In this document: piece by piece, positions 42,017-50,534 of the stretch
Numbering within the stretch: position 1 is the first letter of the stretch
Layout: each line of letters starts with the position of its first letter
From: Agathobaculum sp. NTUH-O15-33
Lineage (GTDB): Bacteria > Bacillota > Clostridia > Oscillospirales > Butyricicoccaceae
Length of the DNA stretch: 64,000 nucleotides
Reading direction: 5' to 3'
NCBI RefSeq assembly: GCF_033193315.1
Contig: NZ_CP136187.1
Location: forward strand, 1-64,000
Position numbers and translations under genes: made by a program
Notes under the pieces: model-generated
Seen by the model: the letters and a program-made list of their open reading frames with translations, nothing else
Database searches by the model: none
Told to the model about the DNA's origin: nothing

Positions 42017-42586
42017 TCAGAAAACCTCGATATAGCCCGCCTGCACCTTGAGGGTGATGTGCATGGAGGGCAGGAGCTTTCCGCCAAACCGGACGGGTAC
42101 CTCCAGCCGCACCAGCGCATCGGCCTCGAACCGCTGCGCGTTCCGGGGATCGGAGGGAGCCAGCGGCGCGTTGCGGATGCTGACCGACAGGCCGGTGACC
42201 TTAAATTCCACCGCCGTGCCGCTGTCGCCCGCATATTTCACACGCGCCCCGCCCCGTTCCTCCGTGCCGAGCACACTGTCCAGATAGCTGTAAATGTCGC
42301 CCTCGGTGACAGCCTGCTCCCAAGAGGAGGAGCCGTCCGTCTGGTAGCCCCCGGAATAGCCCTCGCGCGCGCCGTGATAGACGCCAGCATAGTTGTCGTT
42401 TACAGTGGAGATGATCGCGTCCTGCACCGCCTCCCGCACACCGGAAGCGATGATCTGCAGCCGGAAATACTCGGACAGGCCGCACAGCAGGATCACCAGC
42501 ACCAGCGTGACGGCGATCACCAGAGGGAAAGACAGGCCGCGCCGGTCTTTCAGGATGTTCTTCAATTTTTCAGCCGTACCGCTCAC
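42017..42586 (-). CDS. TadE/pseudopilin-like protein
   Basis: I use the GTG at 42586, 1 bp after the stop of the DUF4320 gene; the frame opens earlier but without a site. The 189-residue protein has an N-terminal hydrophobic segment (GLSFPLVIAVTLVLVILLCGL) after a basic start, typical of Tad minor pilins. A globular part follows with no Cys pair. It is the last gene of the pilus operon. Confidence 0.75.
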   Translation of the reverse strand: MSGTAEKLKNILKDRRGLSFPLVIAVTLVLVILLCGLSEYFRLQIIASGVREAVQDAIISTVNDNYAGVYHGAREGYSGGYQTDGSSSWEQAVTEGDIYSYLDSVLGTEERGGARVKYAGDSGTAVEFKVTGLSVSIRNAPLAPSDPRNAQRFEADALVRLEVPVRFGGKLLPSMHITLKVQAGYIEVF

Positions 42587-42587
42587 C

Positions 42588-42995
42588 TCACTTCCAGTAT
42601 ACTTCGGATTTCCCGCTGGCCTGCGCCCGCAAAGTGACGGGGAACGAGCCGAAGCTGTCAAACAGGCCGATATTCATCCGCAGGGTGACCGTGACGGTCA
42701 CCTCCTGATTAAGCTGCAGCTCCCCGGAATCCGACCATGTAATGTCGGGATCAATGCCGGTCTTTTCCCGCAGGACGGCAGCCCGGCGATTGGTTTCACC
42801 GCCCACCCGCCCGCTGATCTCGGCCTCCCGGCACAGCTCGGTGGCAAAGGTGTCGAGCTGCTGCTTGGCCACGAACACCGGCAGCACCTTGAGGCAGAGA
42901 GCCAGCACCAGCATGGCCACGAGCACCAGCAGGCAGATGTCGATATAGCCCTCGCCACGGCGGTTTTTCAGAGCAGACCTCGCTTTTGTCAGCAC
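42588..42995 (-). CDS. DUF4320-like pseudopilin
   Basis: The 135 residues begin LTKARSALKNRRGEGYIDICLLVLVAMLVLALCLKVLPVF, a prepilin-like basic leader and hydrophobic helix, followed by a soluble part. It fits DUF4320, a family of TadE/TadF-like proteins in conjugative elements. It overlaps the upstream DUF3848 gene by 7 bp. Confidence 0.8.
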   Translation of the reverse strand: MLTKARSALKNRRGEGYIDICLLVLVAMLVLALCLKVLPVFVAKQQLDTFATELCREAEISGRVGGETNRRAAVLREKTGIDPDITWSDSGELQLNQEVTVTVTLRMNIGLFDSFGSFPVTLRAQASGKSEVYWK

Positions 42996-43369
42996 ATGGT
43001 CACCCCCTGTTCCAAGGTGGATGGTTCTTGTTCAGCACCGATGAGCGCGTATTCTTCCGCGAAGTAATCAATCCCTTTATTCCAGATTCCCCAAAGTACA
43101 TGATCCACGGCTTCTCTGTGATCGATCAGGTTCTCGTTGATCCATTGATCCTGTAACAGTTCCAGAGGATTTTCAAATTGGAGCAGAAAATCGGCGTAGC
43201 CTGATAAATCCATATCGGCCATTGTGTTATACACCAATTTTGCGGCGGCGATCTCCGAAGCCATCTCGATCAGGTCGGGCGCGGGTTTGCTCTGGAGCTG
43301 CCGGATATAGGCATCGTAGTTGGCCTTGACGCGCTCCCGCAGCTTGGTTTCCTTTTCTCGTTCCGTCAT
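42989..43369 (-). CDS. DUF3848-like small cytoplasmic protein
   Basis: The ATG at 43369 follows an AGGGGGGTG ribosome site; a GTG at 43378 overlaps the site. The ~126-residue product is helical and charged, with ERVKANYDAYIRQLQSKPAPDLIEMASEIAAAKLVY. It resembles DUF3848 from ICE-like elements. It lies between tadC and the pseudopilins; role unknown. Confidence 0.65.
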   Translation of the reverse strand: MTEREKETKLRERVKANYDAYIRQLQSKPAPDLIEMASEIAAAKLVYNTMADMDLSGYADFLLQFENPLELLQDQWINENLIDHREAVDHVLWGIWNKGIDYFAEEYALIGAEQEPSTLEQGVTMC

Positions 43370-43382
43370 ATCGTTCACCCCC

Positions 43383-44252
43383 CTAAAACATCCCGCCGAG
43401 GGACGTCAGAATCACATAGCCGATAATGGCCAGATAGGTCAGCAGGAAGCACATGAGCATGAGGAACGAGAACACCCGGATTTTGCCGGGGATTTTCTGC
43501 GCCTCGCTCTTTAGCTTCTGCAGCTCCAGTTGCTTGAAATCGTGGGCGAGCATCTGAAAATACATCGCGCCGTCATCACCCCGGAGCACACCCACCAGCC
43601 CGCGCACCACGTCGCTGAGCATGGGGGAATTAAGCCGAGCCTCGAAGCGCACGAGGGCGGCCTCGTAGTTGGAGGAGCGCATATCCGCCACAAGGACGTC
43701 CAGTTCCCCGGCAAAGACCTGCCCGGCATTTTTCTTGAAGTTCTCCAGCATGCCGAGCACGTTGCGGCTGGTTTTCAGCTCCTGCTCCACGGTGGCCACG
43801 AAGCGGGGCAGCTCGTTCTCGATCTGCCCGCGCTTGGCCTTGAGCTTCTCGTCCGCTTTCTGCGTTTCCTTGAAATAGACCATCACCGCCATGAACACCA
43901 GCACCGGCGAAAGCAGCGGGAACACCAGCAGACAGGGGATGATGCCCAGCAGCACGGCCCCGGCCTTGGTCAGCGCGTATGCCTGATAGACCTCCGGTGT
44001 CATGCCCATGCCGGTGGCGTTTAAGATGTTCGCCATGCGCCCGCGTTTGTATTCGTCCATGCGGATATACCGGGCGAGCCGGACGGCCAGCGTCATCAGG
44101 TAGGCTTCCACGCTCCGCGCGGCTTTTTTCTCCCGCCTGCCGGTGTTCAGCATGGCTTTGGCCGTGCCGATGGTGGGGAGCTTCAGGAAGCTGGCGGCAA
44201 GGAAGAACAGCCCCGCCGCCAGAAACACGCCGAATAATACGAGTAATCCCAT
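43383..44252 (-). CDS. tadC: TadC-like platform protein
   Basis: The protein has 289 residues. The N-terminal helix (LLVLFGVFLAAGLFFLAASFL) precedes a T2SSF domain (ENELPRFVATVEQELKTSRNVLGMLENF) and a C-terminal helix pair (FSFLMLMCFLLTYLAIIGYVILTSL). TadC and TadB form the inner-membrane platform of Tad pili. It follows tadB with a 7-bp gap. Confidence 0.85.
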   Translation of the reverse strand: MGLLVLFGVFLAAGLFFLAASFLKLPTIGTAKAMLNTGRREKKAARSVEAYLMTLAVRLARYIRMDEYKRGRMANILNATGMGMTPEVYQAYALTKAGAVLLGIIPCLLVFPLLSPVLVFMAVMVYFKETQKADEKLKAKRGQIENELPRFVATVEQELKTSRNVLGMLENFKKNAGQVFAGELDVLVADMRSSNYEAALVRFEARLNSPMLSDVVRGLVGVLRGDDGAMYFQMLAHDFKQLELQKLKSEAQKIPGKIRVFSFLMLMCFLLTYLAIIGYVILTSLGGMF

Positions 44253-44259
44253 ACCGTCA

Positions 44260-45189
44260 TCACCTCCTGAATTCGATGGGTTTTGTGAGCTTGATTACAA
44301 ATGCCGTGGACACGAACACCACCGCCGCCGTGATGGCCAGTATGATCTGGCCGAGGGGCGTGAACATCAGCGTGTCATACCATTCCCGGTTGAGCATATA
44401 CATCAGCGGGATATTGCCCACCACGAACAGCACCATGATGATGAATTCCTTGCGCGGCTCGGCCAGCATGAATTCCAGTTCGGCGTTCACCGTCCGGGTG
44501 TCGCTGAGCTTAGACACGATGGGCGTCAGGGTGGTTTTCAGGCTCCGGTCGTGCTGGCAGTCGCACATGGCGTCGCACCATTCCCGGAAGACTTCGTTGT
44601 CGATCTTTCGGCGCAGGCTGCGGATCGCCGCTTCCACATCCGGGTTTACCAGCTTGACCTGTGTGATGAAATCCCGGAACACGCTCTGCACGGGCGGGTT
44701 TAAATAGGCCATGTTTTCCTCCACGGCGCTGAGCAGATCCTCCGAGCGCAGGTAGGCCGTGGTCACGATGGACAGCGCCGTTTCCAGTTCGGCGGCGATA
44801 TTCTTCTTATAGTGGCTGGCCGTGAGCTGCACATACCAGAAGGGCAGGAACAGGAAGCCCACCGCCATGACCGGAGCCAGAAAGTAATTCCCGATCAGGA
44901 TGGCGATGGAGCCGCCCACCACGAACAGGAGGAGCGAGGCCGCGCAGATGAGGGAGAAGCGGCTGCTCCGGCCCGTCATGGCGAGGACGTCCTGCGCCTC
45001 CGCGATGGTGCGGCGGAACACGCCCGGCTTTTTTCTTCTGGTGGTTTCGTTGATTTCGTCGCGGATGCTCTTTTTCCGGTGGAGCAGGAAGCCGAACAGG
45101 CTGTCCGTGAATTCCATCGGCTTTAGGCCGAGCAGTAAAAACGCGCCGGTGATCATCCCGGCGCAGGCTAACAGTTGGATAAAGGTCAC
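44260..45189 (-). CDS. tadB: TadB-like platform protein
   Basis: The protein has 309 residues. Its GTG start overlaps the tadA stop by 4 bp (GTGA). It has helices at FIQLLACAGMITGAFLLLGL, LLLFVVGGSIAILIGNY and at the C-terminus (IILAITAAVVFVSTAFVI), and a T2SSF-like middle part (ELETALSIVTTAYLRSEDLLSAVEEN). It is the second platform protein of the Tad machine. Confidence 0.85.
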   Translation of the reverse strand: MTFIQLLACAGMITGAFLLLGLKPMEFTDSLFGFLLHRKKSIRDEINETTRRKKPGVFRRTIAEAQDVLAMTGRSSRFSLICAASLLLFVVGGSIAILIGNYFLAPVMAVGFLFLPFWYVQLTASHYKKNIAAELETALSIVTTAYLRSEDLLSAVEENMAYLNPPVQSVFRDFITQVKLVNPDVEAAIRSLRRKIDNEVFREWCDAMCDCQHDRSLKTTLTPIVSKLSDTRTVNAELEFMLAEPRKEFIIMVLFVVGNIPLMYMLNREWYDTLMFTPLGQIILAITAAVVFVSTAFVIKLTKPIEFRR

Positions 45190-46760
45190 GCGGTTTCTTC
45201 CCCCTTTCCTTGGTCGGACGCGCCGCCCCGCAGGCGGTTCAGGAGTTCCAGCGGCATGCCGTTTTCGAGGAAACGGCGGGCGAGGCTGTCCGAGATGGGA
45301 TTTACTCGCCGGTGTTCGCCCTCGATGATGAAGTTGCCGTCCTCCACCCGGTTCTCCCTGATCTGATACTGGAACAGGGGCCGGAACCTGCGGGTGCCGT
45401 CCGGCAGGATTTCACATTCCATGATCTCCATCAGGCGGCGGTCTTTGTTTTCAAGCTGCTTGCAAAAGGCCACGATGGGGTAAGCCTCGGTCACAAAGCC
45501 CATGAGGGTTTCGTCGGACATATCCACGGCCCGCTTGCACAGGGAAACCATGCGGCGGTAGGTGGCCTCGCAGCTCATGGAGTGGATGGTGGTGACCACG
45601 GCCACGCCGGTGCGGGCGGCCTCCTGCGCCGCGTTGGCCTCCGGGCCGCGCATCTCGCCCACCACGATGATGTCGGGATTAAAGCGCAGCGCCATGTCCA
45701 GCAGGGCGATCTGATCCACCCGCTGGCGCTCGTTCTCCGCGTCATGGGCGAGGGTATGGATGACGGAATTGGTCACGCTGCCGCCCTGTTCCCGCACCAG
45801 CGCCAGCTCGCGGGAGCCGGATTCTATCGTATAGATGCGCTTGCCGTCCGGGATGGTGGTTAAGAGCCAGCCCATGAGGGTGGTCTTGCCGGAGCTGGTG
45901 GCACCGGCCACGCACACCGACACGCCGTAGCGGACGCACTCGGATAAAAAGTCCAGCATTTCGCCGGTGGCGGTGCCGCCCCGCACAAAGTCCTCCTGCT
46001 TCATATTCTGCGGGTTGACAATACGGATGGAGGCACACACGCCGACGTCGCTGTCCACCAGAGGGGTTTTCAGCACGGCGATGCGGACGTTCTTCGAGAG
46101 ATGGCCGAGTACGGCGGGGCTTGCGTCGTCCAGCACCATGCCGGACACATGGAGCATCCGGCGCACCACGTTGATGGCGTGTTCCGGAGAGTCGAAGTGC
46201 TCCGTGAGCTTCTTGGTCACGCCGCCCGCGTACTGGATTTCAATGTCCCGCCAGCTATTGACGTCGATTTCCTCGATGCCCTCGCCGCCGATATACTTGG
46301 TGAGAAAGGAATACTCCGCCATCTCCGTGTAGAGCGCGTCCACGAGCTGGCTGGCGGTCATGCCTTTCACGGCCACCCGGCGATCCTGCACGAATTTGCC
46401 GATGTACCGCTTGATCTGCGCCTTGGCTTCCTCGCCGTCATCCTCGGTGAGCAGGCTGCTGTATTCCTTGGAGACATATTCCTGTACATCCCGCAGAATC
46501 GCACCAAACTCCCGGCCCTCGTCGGAGGGGGTAAAGAACAGATCGCTTGCGTCCACCACGCCGGAGCGGCTGCCGGGAACGGAAGCCGCAACGGGCGCGG
46601 CGGGAGCTTCAGCAGATGGGGCAGGCGTTTCGACACAGAGAACAGGCGGGGCCGCTTCCGGCGCGGGCTGCGGCTCCGGGGCTTGGGGAACAGCCGGAGG
46701 GGATACCGGCGCGGCGGGGGCCGCCTGAAACAGAGAGGCGTTGCGTTTTTCTCCTAACAT
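45186..46760 (-). CDS. tadA: TadA/CpaF-type pilus ATPase
   Basis: The protein has 524 residues. A Pro/Ala-rich N-terminal linker (1-60) precedes the secretion ATPase. Walker A GATSSGKT lies at 286-293, Walker B-type VVGEMRGPEANAAQ near 370, and a conserved VVTTIHSMSCE segment follows. It drives assembly of the Flp-type pilus. Tad ATPases power both extension and retraction of the fibre. It overlaps tadZ by 7 bp, so the two are translationally coupled. Confidence 0.93.
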   Translation of the reverse strand: MLGEKRNASLFQAAPAAPVSPPAVPQAPEPQPAPEAAPPVLCVETPAPSAEAPAAPVAASVPGSRSGVVDASDLFFTPSDEGREFGAILRDVQEYVSKEYSSLLTEDDGEEAKAQIKRYIGKFVQDRRVAVKGMTASQLVDALYTEMAEYSFLTKYIGGEGIEEIDVNSWRDIEIQYAGGVTKKLTEHFDSPEHAINVVRRMLHVSGMVLDDASPAVLGHLSKNVRIAVLKTPLVDSDVGVCASIRIVNPQNMKQEDFVRGGTATGEMLDFLSECVRYGVSVCVAGATSSGKTTLMGWLLTTIPDGKRIYTIESGSRELALVREQGGSVTNSVIHTLAHDAENERQRVDQIALLDMALRFNPDIIVVGEMRGPEANAAQEAARTGVAVVTTIHSMSCEATYRRMVSLCKRAVDMSDETLMGFVTEAYPIVAFCKQLENKDRRLMEIMECEILPDGTRRFRPLFQYQIRENRVEDGNFIIEGEHRRVNPISDSLARRFLENGMPLELLNRLRGGASDQGKGEETA

Positions 46761-47566
46761 CCGAACACCTCCCTTGTGATTTTCTCGATCTCTTTTCGGA
46801 AGCCCCGACTATCCTTGAGGGCCAGCTCCCGGAACAGGTCGCCCGCCAGCGTCTGCTCCGCCAGTTCGGCGGAGTGCGGAATCCGGAACGCCACGCTGCC
46901 CAGCACCTGTTCGATGTGCTCGCTGGCCTCCACGGGCTTCACATTGCTGGCCACCCGGTACTGCTTCTCCGCGTCCCATTTGCTGTCCTTTAACAGCGGG
47001 AGCTGGCTGGAGAGGTAGCTCACCGATTTTAAGTCGCAGTTTACCAGCCGCAGCACCGCGTCGGCTTCCATCAGCGACACCGCCGAGAGGACGTCGTTTG
47101 CGATATAGCTGCCGCAGTCGATGACGATATAGGGCGCGATCTCCCGCAGGCAGCCGATCAGCTCGGACACCTGCCCCGCCGTGTAGGGCGGATAGGTGTA
47201 TTCGTTCTCGCCCTTGCGCAGCCCAAGGATGGTCAGATGGCTCAGTTTTTTATGGGTGATGCAGTTGTGGCTCACCAGCGTCTGCGTGATATGGGGCGCG
47301 GCGAGGACGCTTCCGAGGGATCGCTCGCCGTCCAGATCGGCGGGCGGGCAGACGCAGGGCAGCATGGGCGCGGTCATGTCGCACAGCACCAGCGCCACGT
47401 CGCGCTTCTGATCCGCGAGACGCTTGGCCAGCTTTACCGCCACGGTGGTCTTGCCGCTGCCGGGGCTGCCCCACACCGCCAGCACCTGATTCTCGTTTTC
47501 CGGCTCCAGCTCCGGCGCGTCCTCATGGCCGTGCCGGGTGAAGATACTGTTTTTCAGAAAGTTCAT
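46754..47566 (-). CDS. tadZ: TadZ/CpaE-like ParA-type ATPase
   Basis: The protein has 270 residues with P-loop GSPGSGKT at 33-40, a ParA/MinD-type deviant (VAVKLAKRLADQKRDVALVL) and YIVIDCGSYIANDVLSAV. TadZ proteins localise the pilus machine at a cell pole. It lies 2 bp after cpaB and overlaps tadA. Confidence 0.85.
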   Translation of the reverse strand: MNFLKNSIFTRHGHEDAPELEPENENQVLAVWGSPGSGKTTVAVKLAKRLADQKRDVALVLCDMTAPMLPCVCPPADLDGERSLGSVLAAPHITQTLVSHNCITHKKLSHLTILGLRKGENEYTYPPYTAGQVSELIGCLREIAPYIVIDCGSYIANDVLSAVSLMEADAVLRLVNCDLKSVSYLSSQLPLLKDSKWDAEKQYRVASNVKPVEASEHIEQVLGSVAFRIPHSAELAEQTLAGDLFRELALKDSRGFRKEIEKITREVFGC

Positions 47567-47568
47567 GC

Positions 47569-48417
47569 TCAGTCGCCCTCGCTTTCGGCAGGGGCTTCGG
47601 TATCGGATGCTGGCGCGTCGGTGCTGGCCGTTCCCTCGCTTTCCGCAGGCTCCTGAGATTCTTTTTCTTCTGTGGATTCCTCCACGGGATACAGTTCATC
47701 CAGCACGGCCTGCTGTGCCTCCACGAATTTGGCGGCGTTTTCCCTGCTCCCGCGATAGACGAGGGAGAGGTGCGGCTTGCCCTCTGCTTCCAGCTCCGCC
47801 AGCAGCTTACTCTGCTCCGGGGTGGCCAGCAGGGTGACCGTGCCGGGCAGCTCCTTTTCCTCCTGATCCTCACCGGCCTGCTCCCCGGTGTTCGCGTCAT
47901 AGCCGCTGGTGGCCGTCACCGCGATGACCTCCACATACTGAAGTTCGGGTGGGATCACCGTCGCGCCCTGTTTCCGGTAATCCGGGGCGATGACGGACAC
48001 CACATCGCCGCTCTGCAGCTTGCCGGAAAGGCCTACGGCGAGGGATTTCACCGATATGGAGATGGCCTGCTTGGTGCCGTCGAGGCTGTAGAGATAGGAG
48101 TTTTCCGCCGCAGGCTCGTCCGCCACCTTGGTGGCGATGATGTAATCCCCGGCTGCCAGATCGGCGGAGGCGTATTTGCCCACCACGGTGTCAAGGTTCC
48201 TGACCACGGTGTCGGGCAGGTTGTAGCCGCCCACCTCCACGGTCTTGACCATGTCGGCTGTGATTTCATCGCCCAGCCGGATGTCCTTTGTCACGCGGAC
48301 GATCTCGGTTTTCTGTGCCAGTTCCTGATTGAACAGCGGCGTGACCGCAAAGCAGATGATCAGCGCCAGTACGATGCAGATCACGCCAATCACCGTTCTA
48401 TTTTTGAGAAAGCTCAT
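47569..48417 (-). CDS. cpaB: CpaB/RcpC-like SAF-domain protein
   Basis: The protein has 282 residues. An N-terminal helix (VIGVICIVLALIICFAVTPLF) is followed by a SAF domain (VRVTKDIRLGDEITADMVKTVEVGGY) and a CpaB/RcpC-type region (ISVKSLAVGLSGKLQSGDVVSVIAPDYRKQG). The C-terminus is an acidic Ser/Thr-rich tail. In a Gram-positive host it cannot work with a secretin and may instead stabilise the pilus in the wall. GGGAGG precedes the ATG. Confidence 0.85.
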   Translation of the reverse strand: MSFLKNRTVIGVICIVLALIICFAVTPLFNQELAQKTEIVRVTKDIRLGDEITADMVKTVEVGGYNLPDTVVRNLDTVVGKYASADLAAGDYIIATKVADEPAAENSYLYSLDGTKQAISISVKSLAVGLSGKLQSGDVVSVIAPDYRKQGATVIPPELQYVEVIAVTATSGYDANTGEQAGEDQEEKELPGTVTLLATPEQSKLLAELEAEGKPHLSLVYRGSRENAAKFVEAQQAVLDELYPVEESTEEKESQEPAESEGTASTDAPASDTEAPAESEGD

Positions 48418-48449
48418 GTTGTTGTCCTCCCTGATTTTGAAATGATAAA

Positions 48450-48477
48450 GGCGGGCCGCGTGTGTTCACGGCCCGCC
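48450..48477 (-). terminator. GC-rich hairpin between the 38-residue gene and cpaB
   Basis: GGCGGGCCG faces CGGCCCGCC with a 10-base loop and a short T-run on the minus strand, after the stop at 48487. It may reduce expression of distal pilus genes relative to the pilin and peptidase genes. Confidence 0.6.
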
Positions 48478-48486
48478 CTCTGAAAC

Positions 48487-48603
48487 TTACAGTCCGGCGT
48501 AGGTCTTGCGCCTGCGGCGGATGAGGATGGCGGAAATGGCCGCCACGGGGACGGCGGCGCACAGGATGCGGACGATGGTTTTCTTCTTGCTGATTTTCTT
48601 CAT
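48487..48603 (-). CDS. 38-residue single-pass membrane protein
   Basis: The ATG at 48603 overlaps the tadV stop in ATGA. The product (MKKISKKKTIVRILCAAVP then VAAISAILIRRRRKTYAGL) has a basic start, one hydrophobic helix and a basic tail. It is shorter than ORF-finder limits. The coupling to tadV supports translation; function unknown. Confidence 0.65.
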   Translation of the reverse strand: MKKISKKKTIVRILCAAVPVAAISAILIRRRRKTYAGL

Positions 48604-49040
48604 AGGATGAGTCCTCCGATTTTCATAAAATAGGCGGCGAGACAGCCCGCCGCGAGAAACGGCCCCAAGGGGAACGGGATTTTCTCCCGCCGTCCGTGGA
48701 GCCGGTGGATGAGTGTCAGGGTGCCGCACACCGGCAGAATGGCCGTGAGGCCGAGCACGGTGGCAGCGAGCCCGCCCGGCAGGCCGAGCACGAGGCCGCT
48801 GGCCGCCATGAGCTTGACGTCGCCCCCGCCCATGCCGCCGCAGGTGACGGCGGCAATCAGGAACGGCAGGCCGGTTAGGATGCCGGGGAGGTTCCACGGG
48901 GAAAAGGAAAGCAGGGCCGTCAGGGCGATGGCTCCGTTCAGCAGATCCGGGATTTCCCGCTTCCTCAGATCACACGCCGACGCGGCGAACAGCAGGACGG
49001 TAAAAATGACCGCCTGCACGGCGGCCAGCTTACCCGGCAT
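48600..49040 (-). CDS. tadV: Prepilin peptidase (TadV/CpaA type)
   Basis: The protein has 146 residues and several hydrophobic helices. The A24-peptidase aspartates lie in ASACDLRKREIPD and in GGMGGGDVKLMAASGL (GxGD). It should remove the leader of the Flp-type pilins (DUF6133-like proteins). Its start lies inside the end of the upstream pilin gene (ATGCCGGGTAA). Confidence 0.9.
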   Translation of the reverse strand: MPGKLAAVQAVIFTVLLFAASACDLRKREIPDLLNGAIALTALLSFSPWNLPGILTGLPFLIAAVTCGGMGGGDVKLMAASGLVLGLPGGLAATVLGLTAILPVCGTLTLIHRLHGRREKIPFPLGPFLAAGCLAAYFMKIGGLIL

Positions 49041-49260
49041 AGTTGAACAGCTCGGTGATGCGGCGGGTTAAGGTGGGCAGGATCGTGTCGCCGAACAGGG
49101 CGTAGAGGCCCGCGAGGATCAGTGCGCCGATGACCACGGCCATCAGGATTTTCAGCGCTGTGTCCACAAAGCCCTCCGCGCGGCGGCTGCACAGCGCGTT
49201 CTTGGCGGCGGAAACCTTGCGGGAGACGGCGCTGCGGGTGTTTTTGATCAGATTTTTCAT
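49030..49260 (-). CDS. Flp-type pilin-like protein (DUF6133), copy 1
   Basis: The ATG at 49260 follows GGAGG; the longer frame is unlikely. The 76 residues are KNLIKNTRSAVSRKVSAAKN followed by RRAEGFVDTALKILMAVVIG and ALILAGLYALFGDTILPTLT, the plan of a small class IV prepilin: basic leader, hydrophobic helix, short end. The helix and C-terminus are nearly identical to copy 2 at 49683. It is the major-pilin candidate of the Tad operon. Confidence 0.85.
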   Translation of the reverse strand: MKNLIKNTRSAVSRKVSAAKNALCSRRAEGFVDTALKILMAVVIGALILAGLYALFGDTILPTLTRRITELFNYAG

Positions 49261-49299
49261 ATTGCATTCCTCCATTTTCGGTGATTGAGTGGTTTGTTC

Positions 49300-49650
49300 T
49301 TACATCCCGGCCATCTGCATGCCGGTGGGCTGTTCCGTGGGTGCCTCTGCGGGAGCGGCCTGCTGCGGGGTGTCGGCCTGCGCCATCGTGAGGGCCTGCC
49401 GGTAGGAGTCCAGCACGGCGGAGTGGAGCTGCTCCCGGAACTCGGCAGTCACCGGGAAGCAGACTTCCTTGTAGCCCTCCTGCGTTTTGCGGCTCGGCAT
49501 GGAGACAAACAGGCCGTCCCTACCGCCCTCGACAATTTTGATTCCCCGGACGGCAAAGCAGCCGTCGATGGTCGCGGACGCATAGGCACGGGTTGAGCCT
49601 TGGGTTCCGGGTGGGTACATGGAAGTGATTCTGATATCCAGATTTGGCAT
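49300..49650 (-). CDS. spoVG: SpoVG-family regulator
   Basis: The protein has 116 residues. The N-terminal ~85 residues match SpoVG (DIRITSMYPPGTQGSTRAYAS, FAVRGIKIVEG, VSMPSRKTQEGYKEVCFPVTAEFREQL), an RNA- and DNA-binding regulator. A Pro/Ala/Gln-rich tail follows. CAGGAGG precedes the ATG. It sits between two nearly identical pilin genes, so it may tune pilin expression; this is inference. Confidence 0.93.
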   Translation of the reverse strand: MPNLDIRITSMYPPGTQGSTRAYASATIDGCFAVRGIKIVEGGRDGLFVSMPSRKTQEGYKEVCFPVTAEFREQLHSAVLDSYRQALTMAQADTPQQAAPAEAPTEQPTGMQMAGM

Positions 49651-49682
49651 GGTTTTTCCTCCTGTTTTTCTTCTTCATGGCG

Positions 49683-49855
49683 TTACCCGGCATAGTTGAA
49701 CAGGTCGGTAATGCGGCGGGTGAGGGTGGGCAGGATCGTGTCGCCGAACAAGGCGTAGAGGCCCGCGAGGATCAGTGCGCCGATGACCACGGCCATCAGG
49801 ATTTTCAGCGCCGTGTCCACGAAGCCCTCCGCGCGGCGGCTGCGCAGCACGGTCT
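49683..49855 (-). repeat. Near-identical pilin gene core, second copy at 49030-49202
   Basis: The DNA from about 49683 to 49855 matches 49030-49202 with few substitutions. The copies flank spoVG. Recombination between them would delete spoVG and one pilin copy. Confidence 0.8.
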
Positions 49856-49913
49856 TGGCGGCGTCGAACCTGCGGCTCATGGCAATGTAGGCTTTGTTGA
49901 TACAATTTTTCAT
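49683..49913 (-). CDS. Flp-type pilin-like protein (DUF6133), copy 2
   Basis: The ATG at 49913 follows AAGGAGG. The 76 residues share with copy 1 the core RRAEGFVDTALKILMAVVIG and the end DTILPTLTRRIT-x-LFNYAG; only the leader (KNCINKAYIAMSRRFDAAKT) differs. The DNA of the two cores is nearly identical over about 190 bp. This is the first pilin gene of the operon in transcription order. Confidence 0.85.
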   Translation of the reverse strand: MKNCINKAYIAMSRRFDAAKTVLRSRRAEGFVDTALKILMAVVIGALILAGLYALFGDTILPTLTRRITDLFNYAG

Positions 49914-49972
49914 AGGGGGTTCCTCCTTGAGATTTTGATTTTGGGCAGAAAAAAAGCAGCCGAAGCTGTCCG

Positions 49973-50530
49973 TCATAGCTGCATGGATTGGCACATGGTC
50001 TGGCCGGGCGGTGCAAAGTCCACCTGTTTGAAGCCGAAGCGGTCGACATAGTGGAACTCACTTCCGGCGTCATCGTACAGCTCCAGCACATCCGACATGG
50101 ACAGGGAGTAGCCCGTGTAGCCGGGCGGGCGCTCGTCCGCGTTGAATTTCGCATACAGCCCCTCCAGATCATTGGTGTCCACCTCTCCATCGTAGACCAC
50201 CTGATAATTGGCGGGGTCGGGCGGGCCGTAGCGTTTGAGCATTTCGTCGTACCCGATGAATTTCATCCCGATGTCCACGTCGGGCCTGAGCTGCCACACA
50301 CGGCAGTTCTTGAGGAGCTGGATTTCGTGGGTTTCCTTTTGGCCGCTCATGAGCCGGTCGAACACACCGTCCACCCATTTGACCTCTTTGACCTCTCGCT
50401 GGCGGTCGAGAAAGGCGGACAGTTCCTCTCCCTGAAACATGGGATCAACCACGGCCCGGCCCTTGGAGACATATCCCGCCGCGTTGCCGTAGAACAGGAT
50501 GGTGCCGTTTTCGATTTTGATTCCGCTCAT
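49973..50530 (-). CDS. YodL-domain-like ICE protein
   Basis: The 185 residues include GIKIENGTILFYGNAAGYVSK, KNCRVWQLRPDVDIGMKFIGYDEML and the end DVLELYDDAGSEFHYVDRFGF, which resembles the YodL domain (LPPDYTGHSLSVSDVV-type) found in mobile elements. GGAGATGA lies before the ATG in the end of the upstream gene. Role unknown. Confidence 0.75.
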   Translation of the reverse strand: MSGIKIENGTILFYGNAAGYVSKGRAVVDPMFQGEELSAFLDRQREVKEVKWVDGVFDRLMSGQKETHEIQLLKNCRVWQLRPDVDIGMKFIGYDEMLKRYGPPDPANYQVVYDGEVDTNDLEGLYAKFNADERPPGYTGYSLSMSDVLELYDDAGSEFHYVDRFGFKQVDFAPPGQTMCQSMQL

Positions 50531-50534
50531 GCTT

